Assembly (NCBI RefSeq): GCF_001748225.1
Contig: NZ_BDFE01000004.1
Coordinates: forward strand, 124,001-188,000
From: Desulfoplanes formicivorans
GTDB lineage: Bacteria > Desulfobacterota > Desulfovibrionia > Desulfovibrionales > Desulfomicrobiaceae
Reading direction: 5' to 3'
Length of the DNA: 64,000 nucleotides
The notes under the pieces are model-generated. The model was not told the DNA's origin and ran no database searches. It saw only the letters and a program-made list of their open reading frames with translations. This document shows positions 7,981-15,845 of the stretch, piece after piece (the first letter of the stretch is position 1; every line of letters starts with the position of its first letter). Both the position numbers and the translations under genes were made by a program.

Positions 7981-8295
7981 CCTCTTTGCGATGCATCCAA
8001 GGCCCTTGCTGCTTGCATTATCCAGGCCAAAAGCGTTATCCTCTGCACCGGTCTATGAGCAGTGGAAAAACGAGTTTGAACGCAAACCTTCGGTTACCCG
8101 AGTTACCATATGATCATAAGCGCCGAGATGAAATTGCGGGCATCGCTCATGCGCAAGGAAAGCAGATGCAGCCATTACCGGCTGGATTATCCCCACATGG
8201 ACACCACAAACTGGAATGTCTGGATCAATATCTACCAGGACAGTGACGGAAACATGTGTCTGGAAAAGCAACCCGTTGGTACCTGGCCGAGCTGA
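7981..8295 (+). pseudogene. Remnant of an AprA/fumarate-reductase-like flavoprotein
   Basis: Short coding pieces in two frames resemble a flavoprotein of the succinate dehydrogenase/fumarate reductase/adenylylsulfate reductase alpha class. In the first frame, 7999-8058 reads AACIIQAKSVILCTG, like the AKAVILATG segment of the FAD domain, then hits TGA. A second frame gives VYEQWKNEFERKPSVTRVTI (8057-8110). After a shift, the first frame gives AEMKLRASLMRKESR and then HYRLDYPHMD, ending in TGA at 8295. That piece resembles the C-terminal arginine/histidine region of such enzymes. Several hundred residues between the pieces, and the whole N-terminus, are missing. No complete copy is in the window. 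The family call rests on short motifs. Confidence 0.5.
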
Positions 8296-8373
8296 TACCC
8301 GGACAGTGCGCTCCATGGAAGGCACTCCTTGCCCCGACAGGCAATGGGGCGCTGATCATGCCACCACCGGGAC

Positions 8374-8423
8374 AAGCCCCAAGGAGATTGCATGCACATC
8401 AACATGCAGTCCACTTGGGGCTT
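8374..8423 (+). terminator. Long hairpin in the intergenic region before the HAD gene
   Basis: AAGCCCCAAG pairs with CTTGGGGCTT, and inside it TGCATG pairs with CATGCA around an 8-base loop. CGTTT follows. It is probably a terminator for transcription coming from ugpC or from the remnant gene. The remaining bases at 8296-8520 show no ORF or other element I can support. Confidence 0.6.
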
Positions 8424-8520
8424 CGTTTAATCACCTCTTTTCCCCGTCACCCCGGGACTGGACCTTTGGCCTTCCAGCCAGTACATTGCCGGGTCACACC
8501 CCAACCAATGGTCCGTAATC

Positions 8521-9411
8521 ATGTCATCACAATATCCACACGCACCCACACGCAACGCTGCTGCCCGGGGCATCTTTTTTTCCGACCTGGACGGCACCCT
8601 GCTCCGTTCGGACAACACCCTGTCCGCCGCTGACAGGGCCGCGCTGGAAGGCCTTGCCTCCCGCAATATTGTACGGGTCATAGCCACCGGCAGGTCCCTT
8701 CGATCCTTCTGCGATGTCATTGAGCCCGATTTTCCCGCGGATTACGTCATCTTTTCCACGGGAGCCGGTGTCGCCCGCATGGCAGAATATGAAATCATCA
8801 AAAAAAGCGTGCTAAACCGCGAAGCAATCATGCGCACGGTCCGGATTCTCCGCCAGGCAGCCATTGATTTCATGCTGCACCGTCCCATCCCCGAAAACCA
8901 TTTTTTCGCGTTTGAAACCAACAGCCCAACAAATCCCGACTTCTCAACCCGTGTCAATCTGCACAAGCAATGGGCCTGTCCCCTCAGGGACGTGGAGACA
9001 TGGTCCGAGGCAACGCAATTCGTGGCCATTCTCCCCCCGTGGCGGGATGCATCCGTGATTGACGACGTCCGGGCCGAACTGACCGATTTGAGCGTCATCC
9101 GGGCAACTTCTCCCTTTGATCATCAGTCCACGTGGATGGAAATCTTTCCGGGTCAGGTCTCCAAGGGAAGCTCGGCCTCGTGGCTGGGAACTCGCCTTGG
9201 CCTGACACCGGACACGACCATGGCCATAGGCAACGACTATAATGACCTGGCCATTCTTGAACATGCCGCCCACAGCTATGTAGTGGCCAATGCCCCCGGG
9301 GAACTGACCCGCAGATTTGCCACGGTCGCCTCCAACAACGACAACGGGGTCGCCCAGGCCGTGGCAAGATGGCTGCGGGAGTGTTCCTTTGACATTGACG
9401 CAACCCCCTGA
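8521..9411 (+). CDS. HAD hydrolase, Cof/IIB type
   Basis: The 296-residue protein has HAD motif I FFSDLDGTLL (residues 19-28), motif II in VRVIATGRS, motif III lysine in GQVSKGSS and motif IV GNDYNDLA. A C2-type cap lies between motifs II and III. Family members hydrolyse sugar or cofactor phosphates in the cytoplasm, and the exact substrate cannot be assigned. The first ATG has no clear Shine-Dalgarno, so the N-terminal ~15 residues before the motif are uncertain. It runs toward dgkA with a 49-base gap and may share its transcript. Confidence 0.85.
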   Translation: MSSQYPHAPTRNAAARGIFFSDLDGTLLRSDNTLSAADRAALEGLASRNIVRVIATGRSLRSFCDVIEPDFPADYVIFSTGAGVARMAEYEIIKKSVLNREAIMRTVRILRQAAIDFMLHRPIPENHFFAFETNSPTNPDFSTRVNLHKQWACPLRDVETWSEATQFVAILPPWRDASVIDDVRAELTDLSVIRATSPFDHQSTWMEIFPGQVSKGSSASWLGTRLGLTPDTTMAIGNDYNDLAILEHAAHSYVVANAPGELTRRFATVASNNDNGVAQAVARWLRECSFDIDATP

Positions 9412-9460
9412 TCCCCGTACCCGGAAGTGCAATTATCTCAACCGTTCACAGGATCATGTC

Positions 9461-9832
9461 ATGCCCAAACCCGATACCAAGCCCCTGTTGCACCTTGTTG
9501 CGGCCTGCAGATATTCCTGGAAGGGACTGACTGCGGCCGTTCGTCACGAGCACGCCTTCAGGCAGGAACTGATCGTCGCCGTCATCGCCATCCCCCTGGG
9601 CATCTACCTGGGTGAAGGCATGATACAGAAAGTGCTGTTGGCCGGCTCCTGGCTCCTGGTCATGATCGTGGAACTGCTCAACTCCGCTCTCGAAGCAGTG
9701 GTCGATCTGGTCAGTCCGGGCCACAATCCCCTGGCCGGACGGGCCAAGGATCTTGGTTCGGCAGCGGTCCTGCTGACCATCGTTCTGGCCGGCCTTTCAT
9801 GGGGCATGATCCTCACGGAACATATGGGTTAA
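9461..9832 (+). CDS. dgkA: Diacylglycerol kinase DgkA
   Basis: This 123-residue membrane protein has three hydrophobic helices and the DgkA hallmark EAFRQE-like sequence HAFRQELIV. The active-site segment is VELLNSALEAVVDLVSPGHNPLAGRAKDLGSAAVLL, holding the Glu, Asn and Asp residues that bind Mg-ATP. It phosphorylates diacylglycerol to phosphatidic acid in the inner membrane. It lies 27 bases before a sulfatase-fold headgroup transferase. Such enzymes release diacylglycerol when they take a headgroup from a phospholipid, so DgkA would recycle that by-product. Confidence 0.95.
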   Translation: MPKPDTKPLLHLVAACRYSWKGLTAAVRHEHAFRQELIVAVIAIPLGIYLGEGMIQKVLLAGSWLLVMIVELLNSALEAVVDLVSPGHNPLAGRAKDLGSAAVLLTIVLAGLSWGMILTEHMG

Positions 9833-9859
9833 ACCTTGCGACCCCCTGCGCCAACACCC

Positions 9860-11755
9860 ATGCATACCGAAAGTCAAAACACCTCCACCAAACTGCTCGC
9901 CTATCTGGGCTGTTACGTTTGTACCGATCTGGTCATCCGCAAGGATGCCGTTGCCCAATGGGGCCTTGTGCAATACGGCGTGTATGCACTTTCCATTGTC
10001 TGGGCCTTTTTCCTCTACCGCGAAATCATCGCCAGAATACAGGGCAGGACCTCCAACCAGGCCCGCAGATTTCCGGCCCTTGTTGTTTCGGTCCTGATCA
10101 CGGCAACCATTTCCATATCCTATGGTTTTTTCCTGTACTTCAAGATATTGCCAAATATTTCCGCCTTTGGAATCCTTTTTTTCTCCCCCCGCGATTTCCT
10201 GGGCTCCATTGTGTCCAGAATCTCTCTGGCCAGTGCCCTCATGTTCCTTGTTTTTTGTCTTCTTTTTTACCGTTTTATCCGGTCAAGTGCCCAAAATTAC
10301 CGCAGACAGCCAAGAAGCCGCTGGGAAAAGGGGCTGATCATCCTGCTTTTCCTGGCGTCCATTCCCCTTTTCCAAAGCCGGACAACGGTTTCCTCGGGGG
10401 CGCTGCTTCCTGAAATGAATGCCCTGTTCAACCTGGGCATCGCCACCTATGACCAGCTTTTTGATCAGGAACACTCGGGACGCGCCCTACCCCGGCCCAA
10501 CCGGCCGCACCTGCCTGCTGTTGCCCGCAAGGCACCCTGCAACATTCTGCTCATTCTCAACGAATCCCTGAGGGCCGACCACATCCCGGCTTTGGGCGGG
10601 CCCAAAGGATTGACCCCCTTTCTGACAACCCTGCTCGCCAGGGAAGAGGGGGTCATCTTTCCACGATTCTACGCCGTGGCCACACGGACCATCATTGCCC
10701 TGCCGTCCTGGATGACCGGAACAAGTCCTGTTCAATCGGGCCAGGCCCTGGAAAAAGCGCCCATCTTTTCCAATTATGCCAAGCAACTGTCAGGGACAAA
10801 AACCTTTCTCATCGCCTCCCAGCCCTACGAGCCGGGGGATGTCTACCGCTTTGTCAACGACGGGTCCTGGGACATGATCGTGTGCGCGGAAAACAGCGGC
10901 CACCCGTTCCAGCCGGCGACCCAGTCCATCAGTGATCGCTTCCTTCCCGCCTATCTGGACCGGTTTCTCGAGAACATGCAGCCCGAGGAAACCTTTCTGG
11001 GCGTCATTCACACCTTTGGGACCCACCATCCCTATTATGCCGACACGAACAAGGCCTCCCTGCTGGCTCCGGTCCCCGTGCAAACGCGGTACAAGGAAGC
11101 CATCCGGGCCCTGGATGCCAATCTTGAACAAATCGTGACTGTTCTCCAAAAGCATGGTCGCTTTGACAACACCATCATCCTGTCCACTTCGGATCACGCC
11201 GAAGCCATGAACGAACACGGGTATTGGGGGCATTTGCGCACCTTCTACAACGAGGAAGCCCGGGTCCCTGGTTGGGTGCTCATTCCCAGGGCATTGCGCA
11301 GATCACCTGCCTTTGCCGAGATGCACAAGGGTCTGCTGGCCAACAGGAACCAATACCTTTCCAATATCGACATCATGCCCACAGTGCTGGATATTCTGGG
11401 ACTTTCCCCTTCGCCCGAAGCCCCTCCCCTGCTGGGTGCGCCCCTGACCCGGCCCATACAGGGCCCGCGCATCATCCGCATGCAGAACTATCAGGACGTG
11501 GACAATGCCATGTTCCCGGGAACTGCCCTCTTGTATGGACACTACAAATACATTCTGCTTTTGGAAAACGGTCGCAAAAAACACCATCTCTATGACATGA
11601 CGTCCGATCCGCACGAACAGCACAACCTCTGGCCCCAGGCCCCTGAATCCCTCAAAAAGGCCATTTTCTCGGAAATCGAAGCCTACCCAACGTCCAGGGA
11701 GGTTCTCACCTTTCAACCTCCCTCGCCCTGGGTTGATCTCGGCGATCGCCCCTGA
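9860..11755 (+). CDS. Membrane-anchored sulfatase-fold headgroup transferase (EptA/LtaS-like)
   Basis: Starting at the ATG this is 631 residues. A TTG 24 bases upstream is also possible, and neither has a good ribosome site. Four to five hydrophobic helices lie in residues ~15-185, and a soluble alkaline-phosphatase-superfamily domain follows. NILLILNESLRADHIP carries the nucleophile position, here Ser where EptA has Thr. IHTFGTHHPYY and STSDHAEAMNEHGYWGH supply metal-binding His and Asp. Family members move phosphoethanolamine or phosphoglycerol from phospholipids to lipid A, glycans or glucans in the periplasm. Pairing with dgkA supports phospholipid as donor. The acceptor is unknown. Confidence 0.82.
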   Translation: MHTESQNTSTKLLAYLGCYVCTDLVIRKDAVAQWGLVQYGVYALSIVWAFFLYREIIARIQGRTSNQARRFPALVVSVLITATISISYGFFLYFKILPNISAFGILFFSPRDFLGSIVSRISLASALMFLVFCLLFYRFIRSSAQNYRRQPRSRWEKGLIILLFLASIPLFQSRTTVSSGALLPEMNALFNLGIATYDQLFDQEHSGRALPRPNRPHLPAVARKAPCNILLILNESLRADHIPALGGPKGLTPFLTTLLAREEGVIFPRFYAVATRTIIALPSWMTGTSPVQSGQALEKAPIFSNYAKQLSGTKTFLIASQPYEPGDVYRFVNDGSWDMIVCAENSGHPFQPATQSISDRFLPAYLDRFLENMQPEETFLGVIHTFGTHHPYYADTNKASLLAPVPVQTRYKEAIRALDANLEQIVTVLQKHGRFDNTIILSTSDHAEAMNEHGYWGHLRTFYNEEARVPGWVLIPRALRRSPAFAEMHKGLLANRNQYLSNIDIMPTVLDILGLSPSPEAPPLLGAPLTRPIQGPRIIRMQNYQDVDNAMFPGTALLYGHYKYILLLENGRKKHHLYDMTSDPHEQHNLWPQAPESLKKAIFSEIEAYPTSREVLTFQPPSPWVDLGDRP

Positions 11756-11887
11756 GCGGTCTCATGCCCTGAGCCGCACCATACATTGACATCACCTGAT
11801 GCCGCGCTTATTTTTGCGGCTTGTTGTGCCCCAAGTCACCCATGTTGCCCAATCACCCGACCTCATTGATCTCTCCAAGGAGCCCGC

Positions 11888-13201
11888 ATGCCCTGCCGTA
11901 CTATCACCTATACCGATGCCTCTTCCTGGCCGGCCATCAGCCAATGGCTGGAAGGACGCAAGGGACCCAAGCAGTCCGTGGAACAACCGGTTCTCGACAT
12001 TCTCGAAGCCGTCAAAACCCGTGGCGATGAGGCCCTTGCCGAATACACGTCCCGATTCGACTGTCCCCGATTTTCACCAGACGCCATTGCCGTCACTGCC
12101 GAGGAAATGGCTGCCGGCTGCGCCCTGGTCCCCGAAAGGGACAAGACCATCATACAGGAAGCTGCCGACAATATCCGATCCTTTCATGAAAATCAGAAAC
12201 AAAAATCATGGATGGTCACCCAGGAAAACGGCACCATCCTCGGCCAAATGGTCTCGGCCGTGGATCGTGCGGGCCTCTATGTTCCCGGTGGCAAGGGAGG
12301 GGAAACCCCACTCATATCCAGTCTGCTCATGAATGCCATTCCGGCCCAGGTGGCCGGAGTCAAGAATATCGTAATCGTTTCCCCGCCCCGCAAGGACGGC
12401 ACCCTCAATCCGTCCATTCTGGCGGCTGCAAACATCCTGGGAATCGACCACATTTTCCGGGCCGGCAGCGCCTGGGCCATTGCGGCTCTGGCGTATGGCA
12501 CCCAGACCATTCCCCGGGTGGACGTGATTGCCGGACCAGGCAACATTTTCGTGACCACGGCCAAACGGATTCTGGTTGGCGAAGTGGGCATCGACATGAT
12601 CGCAGGACCAAGTGAAATCGCCATTTTGGCCGATACGTCCGCCCATCCGGAATGGCTGGCCGCTGATCTTCTTTCCCAGGCGGAACACGATCCCCTGGCC
12701 TCTTCCATTCTCATTTCTCCGGACAAGACCATCCTGGAAAAAACCAGGCAGGCCCTGGTCCGCCAGGTGGCCGAGCTGCCGCGTCATGACATTGCAGCGT
12801 CATGCCTGAAGGACTGGAGTGCCTGCATCCTGGTACCGGACATGGACACGGGACTGGAACTGGTCAACAAGATAGCTCCGGAACATTTTGAACTCTGTGT
12901 GGACGATCCCTGGTCCCTGCTTGGCAAGGTCAAAAACGCGGGAGCCGTGTTCATGGGCCATCACACGCCAGAACCGGTTGGCGATTATTTTGCCGGACCC
13001 AACCACGTTCTGCCTACGCTCTCCACGGCCCGATTCTCCTCGGCCCTTTCCGTGGACACCTTTTGCAAAAAAACAAGCATCATCGCGGCCAGCGACAGCT
13101 ATATCCAAGAACACGGTGAAAAAATCGCCCGCCTTGCCCGCATGGAACAGCTCGAAGCCCATGCCCGCAGCATGGAGCGCAGGATGCGCCCTATGCGATA
13201 A
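11888..13201 (+). CDS. hisD: Histidinol dehydrogenase
   Basis: The 437-residue enzyme performs the last two steps of histidine synthesis, oxidising L-histidinol to L-histidine with NAD+ and Zn2+. The family signature is visible as IPRVDVIAGPGNIFVTTAKR, with GPSEIAILAD and LLSQAEHDP following. The zinc and catalytic histidines are seen in HTPEPVGDYFAGPNHVLPT. AAGGAG lies before the ATG. Other his genes are not in the window, so the pathway is scattered here. It is followed by purC with a 142-base gap. Confidence 0.97.
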   Translation: MPCRTITYTDASSWPAISQWLEGRKGPKQSVEQPVLDILEAVKTRGDEALAEYTSRFDCPRFSPDAIAVTAEEMAAGCALVPERDKTIIQEAADNIRSFHENQKQKSWMVTQENGTILGQMVSAVDRAGLYVPGGKGGETPLISSLLMNAIPAQVAGVKNIVIVSPPRKDGTLNPSILAAANILGIDHIFRAGSAWAIAALAYGTQTIPRVDVIAGPGNIFVTTAKRILVGEVGIDMIAGPSEIAILADTSAHPEWLAADLLSQAEHDPLASSILISPDKTILEKTRQALVRQVAELPRHDIAASCLKDWSACILVPDMDTGLELVNKIAPEHFELCVDDPWSLLGKVKNAGAVFMGHHTPEPVGDYFAGPNHVLPTLSTARFSSALSVDTFCKKTSIIAASDSYIQEHGEKIARLARMEQLEAHARSMERRMRPMR

Positions 13202-13343
13202 GAAACGAAAACAGGAAACAGAAGACAGGAGGAGTCTTTTGCCAGCCTGGTGACCGGCCCATATCCCATTATTCTTTTTCCTGGTTCCTCTTTTTGAAAC
13301 CGTAAACGTACAACCTCAAACATCTTCCTCTCCGAGGCCATTC

Positions 13344-14240
13344 ATGCAAATCGTTACCCAGACAGATATCAAGGAATACCCCCTTGTCTCCCGCGGCAAG
13401 GTGCGCGACATCTATGCCATTGATGCATCCACCCTGCTCATCGTGACCACGGATCGCATGAGCGCCTTTGACGTGATCATGAACGAGCCCATTCCCTACA
13501 AGGGCGTTGTCCTCAATCAGATCACCATCTTCTGGATGGAAAAATTCAAGGACATCATTGCCAACCATCTTCTGGCAACGGACGTCAGGGACTTCCCCGC
13601 CGACCTGGCACCGTATGCCGACCAGCTCGAAGGTCGTTCCGTCCTGGTCAAGAAGGCCAAGCCCCTGCCCATCGAATGCATTGTCCGCGGCTACATCACC
13701 GGTTCCGGATGGAAGGACTACCAGCAATCCGGCAAGGTCTGCGGATACGAGCTCCCCGCCCATCTCATGGAATCCCAGCAACTTCCCAAGCCCCTGTTCA
13801 CGCCATCCACCAAGGCCGAACTGGGAGAGCACGACCAGAACATCACTATGGACAAGGCCCGGGAACTGGCTGGCGAAGACCTGGTCAAAAAAGTGGAAAA
13901 CGTTGTCCTGTCCATCTATGAACAGGCCTCGGCCTACGCCCGTGAAAGGGATATCATCATCGCGGATACCAAGTTCGAGTTCGGCCTGCAGGGCAAGGAA
14001 CTCCTGCTCATCGACGAGGTGCTGACCCCGGACTCCTCCAGATTCTGGCCCGTCCAGGGATACGAACCAGGCAAGGGACAGCCGAGTTTTGACAAACAAT
14101 TTCTGCGGGACTGGCTGGCAGGAACCGGCTGGGCCAAAACCCCGCCTCCCCCAACCCTGCCCAAGGAAGTCATTGCCAGGACCCAGGACAAATATTTCGA
14201 AGCCTTTCGGTTGCTGACCGGCCGCAAACTTGACCTGTAG
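13344..14240 (+). CDS. purC: SAICAR synthetase
   Basis: This 298-residue enzyme of de novo purine synthesis joins CAIR and aspartate using ATP. SRGKVRDIYAI near the N-terminus and the ATP-grasp-like segments IECIVRGYITGSGWKDY and IIIADTKFEFGL are diagnostic. LIDEVLTPDSSRFWP carries the substrate-binding DEVLTPDSSR motif. Length matches the larger SAICAR synthetase form (about 300 residues). The gap from hisD (13202-13343) holds no gene. A perfect 15 bp hairpin follows the gene. Confidence 0.97.
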   Translation: MQIVTQTDIKEYPLVSRGKVRDIYAIDASTLLIVTTDRMSAFDVIMNEPIPYKGVVLNQITIFWMEKFKDIIANHLLATDVRDFPADLAPYADQLEGRSVLVKKAKPLPIECIVRGYITGSGWKDYQQSGKVCGYELPAHLMESQQLPKPLFTPSTKAELGEHDQNITMDKARELAGEDLVKKVENVVLSIYEQASAYARERDIIIADTKFEFGLQGKELLLIDEVLTPDSSRFWPVQGYEPGKGQPSFDKQFLRDWLAGTGWAKTPPPPTLPKEVIARTQDKYFEAFRLLTGRKLDL

Positions 14241-14292
14241 AGCAGAGCGTGCTGAACTCTGATATCCACACGTTAGATGCAGATCCGAAAAC

Positions 14293-14333
14293 CTGAAAAT
14301 CCGGAGATGGCCAGACTGTCTCCGGATTTTCAG
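14293..14333 (+). terminator. Hairpin after purC
   Basis: A perfect 15 bp stem (left arm CTGAAAATCCGGAGA) surrounds an 11-base loop between purC and fabI. Four T lie inside the descending arm rather than after it. Termination is likely but may be partial. Confidence 0.65.
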
Positions 14334-14390
14334 AGCACCATTTACTGAACAGTCACTCAACCTGCCATGCGCATTCACGAGGAACAACCC

Positions 14391-15155
14391 ATGCTTTTAC
14401 AAGGCAAAAAAGCCCTTATATTTGGAATCGCCAACGAGAGAAGCATCGCCTACGGCATAGCTTCCCAGATGAAACAGCAGGGAGCCAGGCTGGCCTTCAG
14501 CTATGCCGGCGAAGCCATTAAAAAACGCATTGATCCCATAGGTGAAGAACTTGGCGCCGACTTTCTGGTTCAATGCGATGTCACCAGCGATGAGGATGTG
14601 ACCAGATGTGCAGATACCGTCCGTGACCACTGGGGCGATATTGACATCCTGGTCCACTCGGTGGCCTTTGCCAATCGGGACGATCTCAAGGGCAGATTCA
14701 TTGACACCTCCAGGGACGGTTTTTTGTTGGCCCAGAATATCTCGGCCTATTCCCTGGTCAGCCTGTGCAAGGCCTTTGAACCCATGATGAACCAGGGCGG
14801 ATCGGTCATGGCCATGACCTACTATGGATCGGAAAAGGTGATCACCAACTACAATGTCATGGGTGTTGCCAAGGCAACCCTTGAGGCATGCGTCCGCTAT
14901 CTGGCCGCGGATCTCGGAGAAAAGGGTATCAGGATCAATGCCCTGAGTGCCGGACCCATCAAAACCCTGGCGTCCTCGGGCATCTCCGGGTTCAAGACCA
15001 TTTTGCACACCATTGAGGAACGTGCTCCCCTGCACCGCAACGTCACCCAAAACGACGTGGGCAAGGCGGCCTTGTATCTGGCCTCGGATCTGTCCTCCGG
15101 GACAACAGGCGAAATCATTTATGTGGACTCCGGATACAACATCATGGGAATCTGA
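14391..15155 (+). CDS. fabI: Enoyl-ACP reductase (NADH), FabI
   Basis: This 254-residue short-chain-dehydrogenase-type enzyme catalyses the last reduction of each fatty-acid elongation cycle. The cofactor segment IFGIANERSIAYGIA and the FabI-specific Tyr-x6-Lys pair in YNVMGVAK are present, with SVAFANRDDLKGRF and SAGPIKTLASSGISGF. I start at the second ATG, which has CGAGG eight bases upstream and gives the usual FabI N-terminus (LLQGKKALIFG). It stands alone between a hairpin and a clean terminator. Confidence 0.96.
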   Translation: MLLQGKKALIFGIANERSIAYGIASQMKQQGARLAFSYAGEAIKKRIDPIGEELGADFLVQCDVTSDEDVTRCADTVRDHWGDIDILVHSVAFANRDDLKGRFIDTSRDGFLLAQNISAYSLVSLCKAFEPMMNQGGSVMAMTYYGSEKVITNYNVMGVAKATLEACVRYLAADLGEKGIRINALSAGPIKTLASSGISGFKTILHTIEERAPLHRNVTQNDVGKAALYLASDLSSGTTGEIIYVDSGYNIMGI

Positions 15156-15168
15156 CCCGACAAGCCAT

Positions 15169-15216
15169 ACCCGGATGGCGGCATGCGCAACGTGCCGGGC
15201 ATGACGCCATCCGGGT
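15169..15216 (+). repeat. Inverted repeat in fabI 3' region
   Basis: ACCCGGATGGCG and CGCCATCCGGGT form a 12 bp stem with a 24-base loop just after the fabI stop, upstream of the real terminator. It may protect the mRNA 3' end. Confidence 0.55.
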
Positions 15217-15240
15217 AACGGACCTGAAAACGGAAGCATC

Positions 15241-15270
15241 AAAAAAAATCGCGATTCTTGCGATTTTTTT
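15241..15270 (+). terminator. Intrinsic terminator of fabI
   Basis: AAAAAAATCGC, a seven-base loop, then GCGATTTTTTT. The stem plus T run lies 86 bases past the fabI stop and 45 bases before the tRNA. Confidence 0.85.
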
Positions 15271-15314
15271 CTTGCCAAGGGAATCGGTTTTGGATAGTTC
15301 CTCATTTCCGTTGC

Positions 15315-15407
15315 GGAGAGGTGGCCGAGTCTGGCTGAAGGCGCACGCCTGGAAAGTGTGTGTACCCTAACCGGGTACCGGAGGTTCGAATCCTCTCCTC
15401 TCCGCCA
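15315..15407 (+). tRNA. tRNA-Ser (anticodon GGA)
   Basis: The acceptor stem GGAGAGG (15315-15321) pairs with CCTCTCC (15397-15403). The discriminator is G, and CCA is encoded. The anticodon stem CACGC/GTGTG holds loop CTGGAAA with anticodon GGA at 15351-15353, reading UCC/UCU. A long variable arm (CCGGGTACCGG region) and the T arm GGAGG-TTCGAAT-CCTCT confirm a class II serine tRNA. A run of seven T follows directly. Confidence 0.97.
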
Positions 15408-15452
15408 TTTTTTTCTTGATGTTCTCCTTCATTGAATCCCCAAGCACAGAGT

Positions 15453-15535
15453 GAAGTCGGGCGGCAGGGGTGCTGCCAACCCCGTCAGGCCCGAGAGGGA
15501 GCAGCGGTAACAGTTACTTCTGGGTGCCCGGCTTC
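15453..15535 (+). ncRNA. ffs: Signal recognition particle RNA (4.5S type)
   Basis: The conserved domain IV core is plain: GTCAGGCCCGAGAGGGAGCAGC, with CAGG and AGCAGC forming the asymmetric internal loop that Ffh binds. The ends pair as GAAGTCGGGC (15453-15462) with GCCCGGCTTC (15526-15535). The RNA is the small bacterial type without an Alu domain and guides co-translational membrane insertion with Ffh and FtsY. The capping tetraloop is GAGA rather than the more usual GGAA. The true ends may lie a few bases outside the helix given here. Confidence 0.95.
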
Positions 15536-15538
15536 TCT

Positions 15539-15568
15539 AACAGGGGCGTCTTTCGAGACGTCCCTGTT
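15539..15568 (+). terminator. Hairpin ending the SRP RNA transcript
   Basis: AACAGGGGCGTCT-TTCG-AGACGTCCCTGTT is a 13 bp stem, with one mismatch, closed by a stable TTCG loop, starting four bases after the SRP RNA core. Only a weak T-containing tail follows. Confidence 0.75.
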
Positions 15569-15590
15569 CGTGTATAGGGGAGAATTCGCC

Positions 15591-15707
15591 TTGACGTCTT
15601 CCGATTCCTCCTTATCTGATATTTTCGTTCGTCTCCTGCTTTCAATCCTGTTGGTTGCTTGCCGTGATCGTTCCGGCCCGGGCAGGGATCTGGGCCGTTA
15701 CAACTGA
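15591..15707 (+). CDS. Possible 38-residue lipoprotein-like peptide (weak)
   Basis: A TTG codon preceded by AGGGGAG eight bases upstream opens a 38-codon frame. It has a hydrophobic stretch and a lipobox-like LLSILLVAC. This could be a tiny lipoprotein, but the frame is short, the start is non-ATG and I know no homologue. The rest of 15571-15845 shows no other feature except the ribosome site of the next gene. Confidence 0.2.
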   Translation: MTSSDSSLSDIFVRLLLSILLVACRDRSGPGRDLGRYN

Positions 15708-15845
15708 CAGCAACGTCTCACGCTTTGCACCAACGCGGTGGGCATTTCCTTGCTGCAACGCGCAGAAATGGTAACACTTCATAGCGCTTGCACATGCCTT
15801 GGGGACCTGCATTAGCCAACCTATCCTGCAACAAGGAGAGTCTTC

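Noticed and set aside
8374-8423. Possible riboswitch in front of the Cof-type HAD gene
   Set aside because: The nested stem matches no riboswitch consensus I know, and it lies ~100 bases from the start. A terminator is simpler.
13202-13343. Similarity between the hisD-purC gap and the lpxA-lpxI gap (27475-27579)
   Set aside because: Both contain TCCTGGTTC-like and GTAAACG-like words, but the shared parts are too short and scattered to call a repeat.
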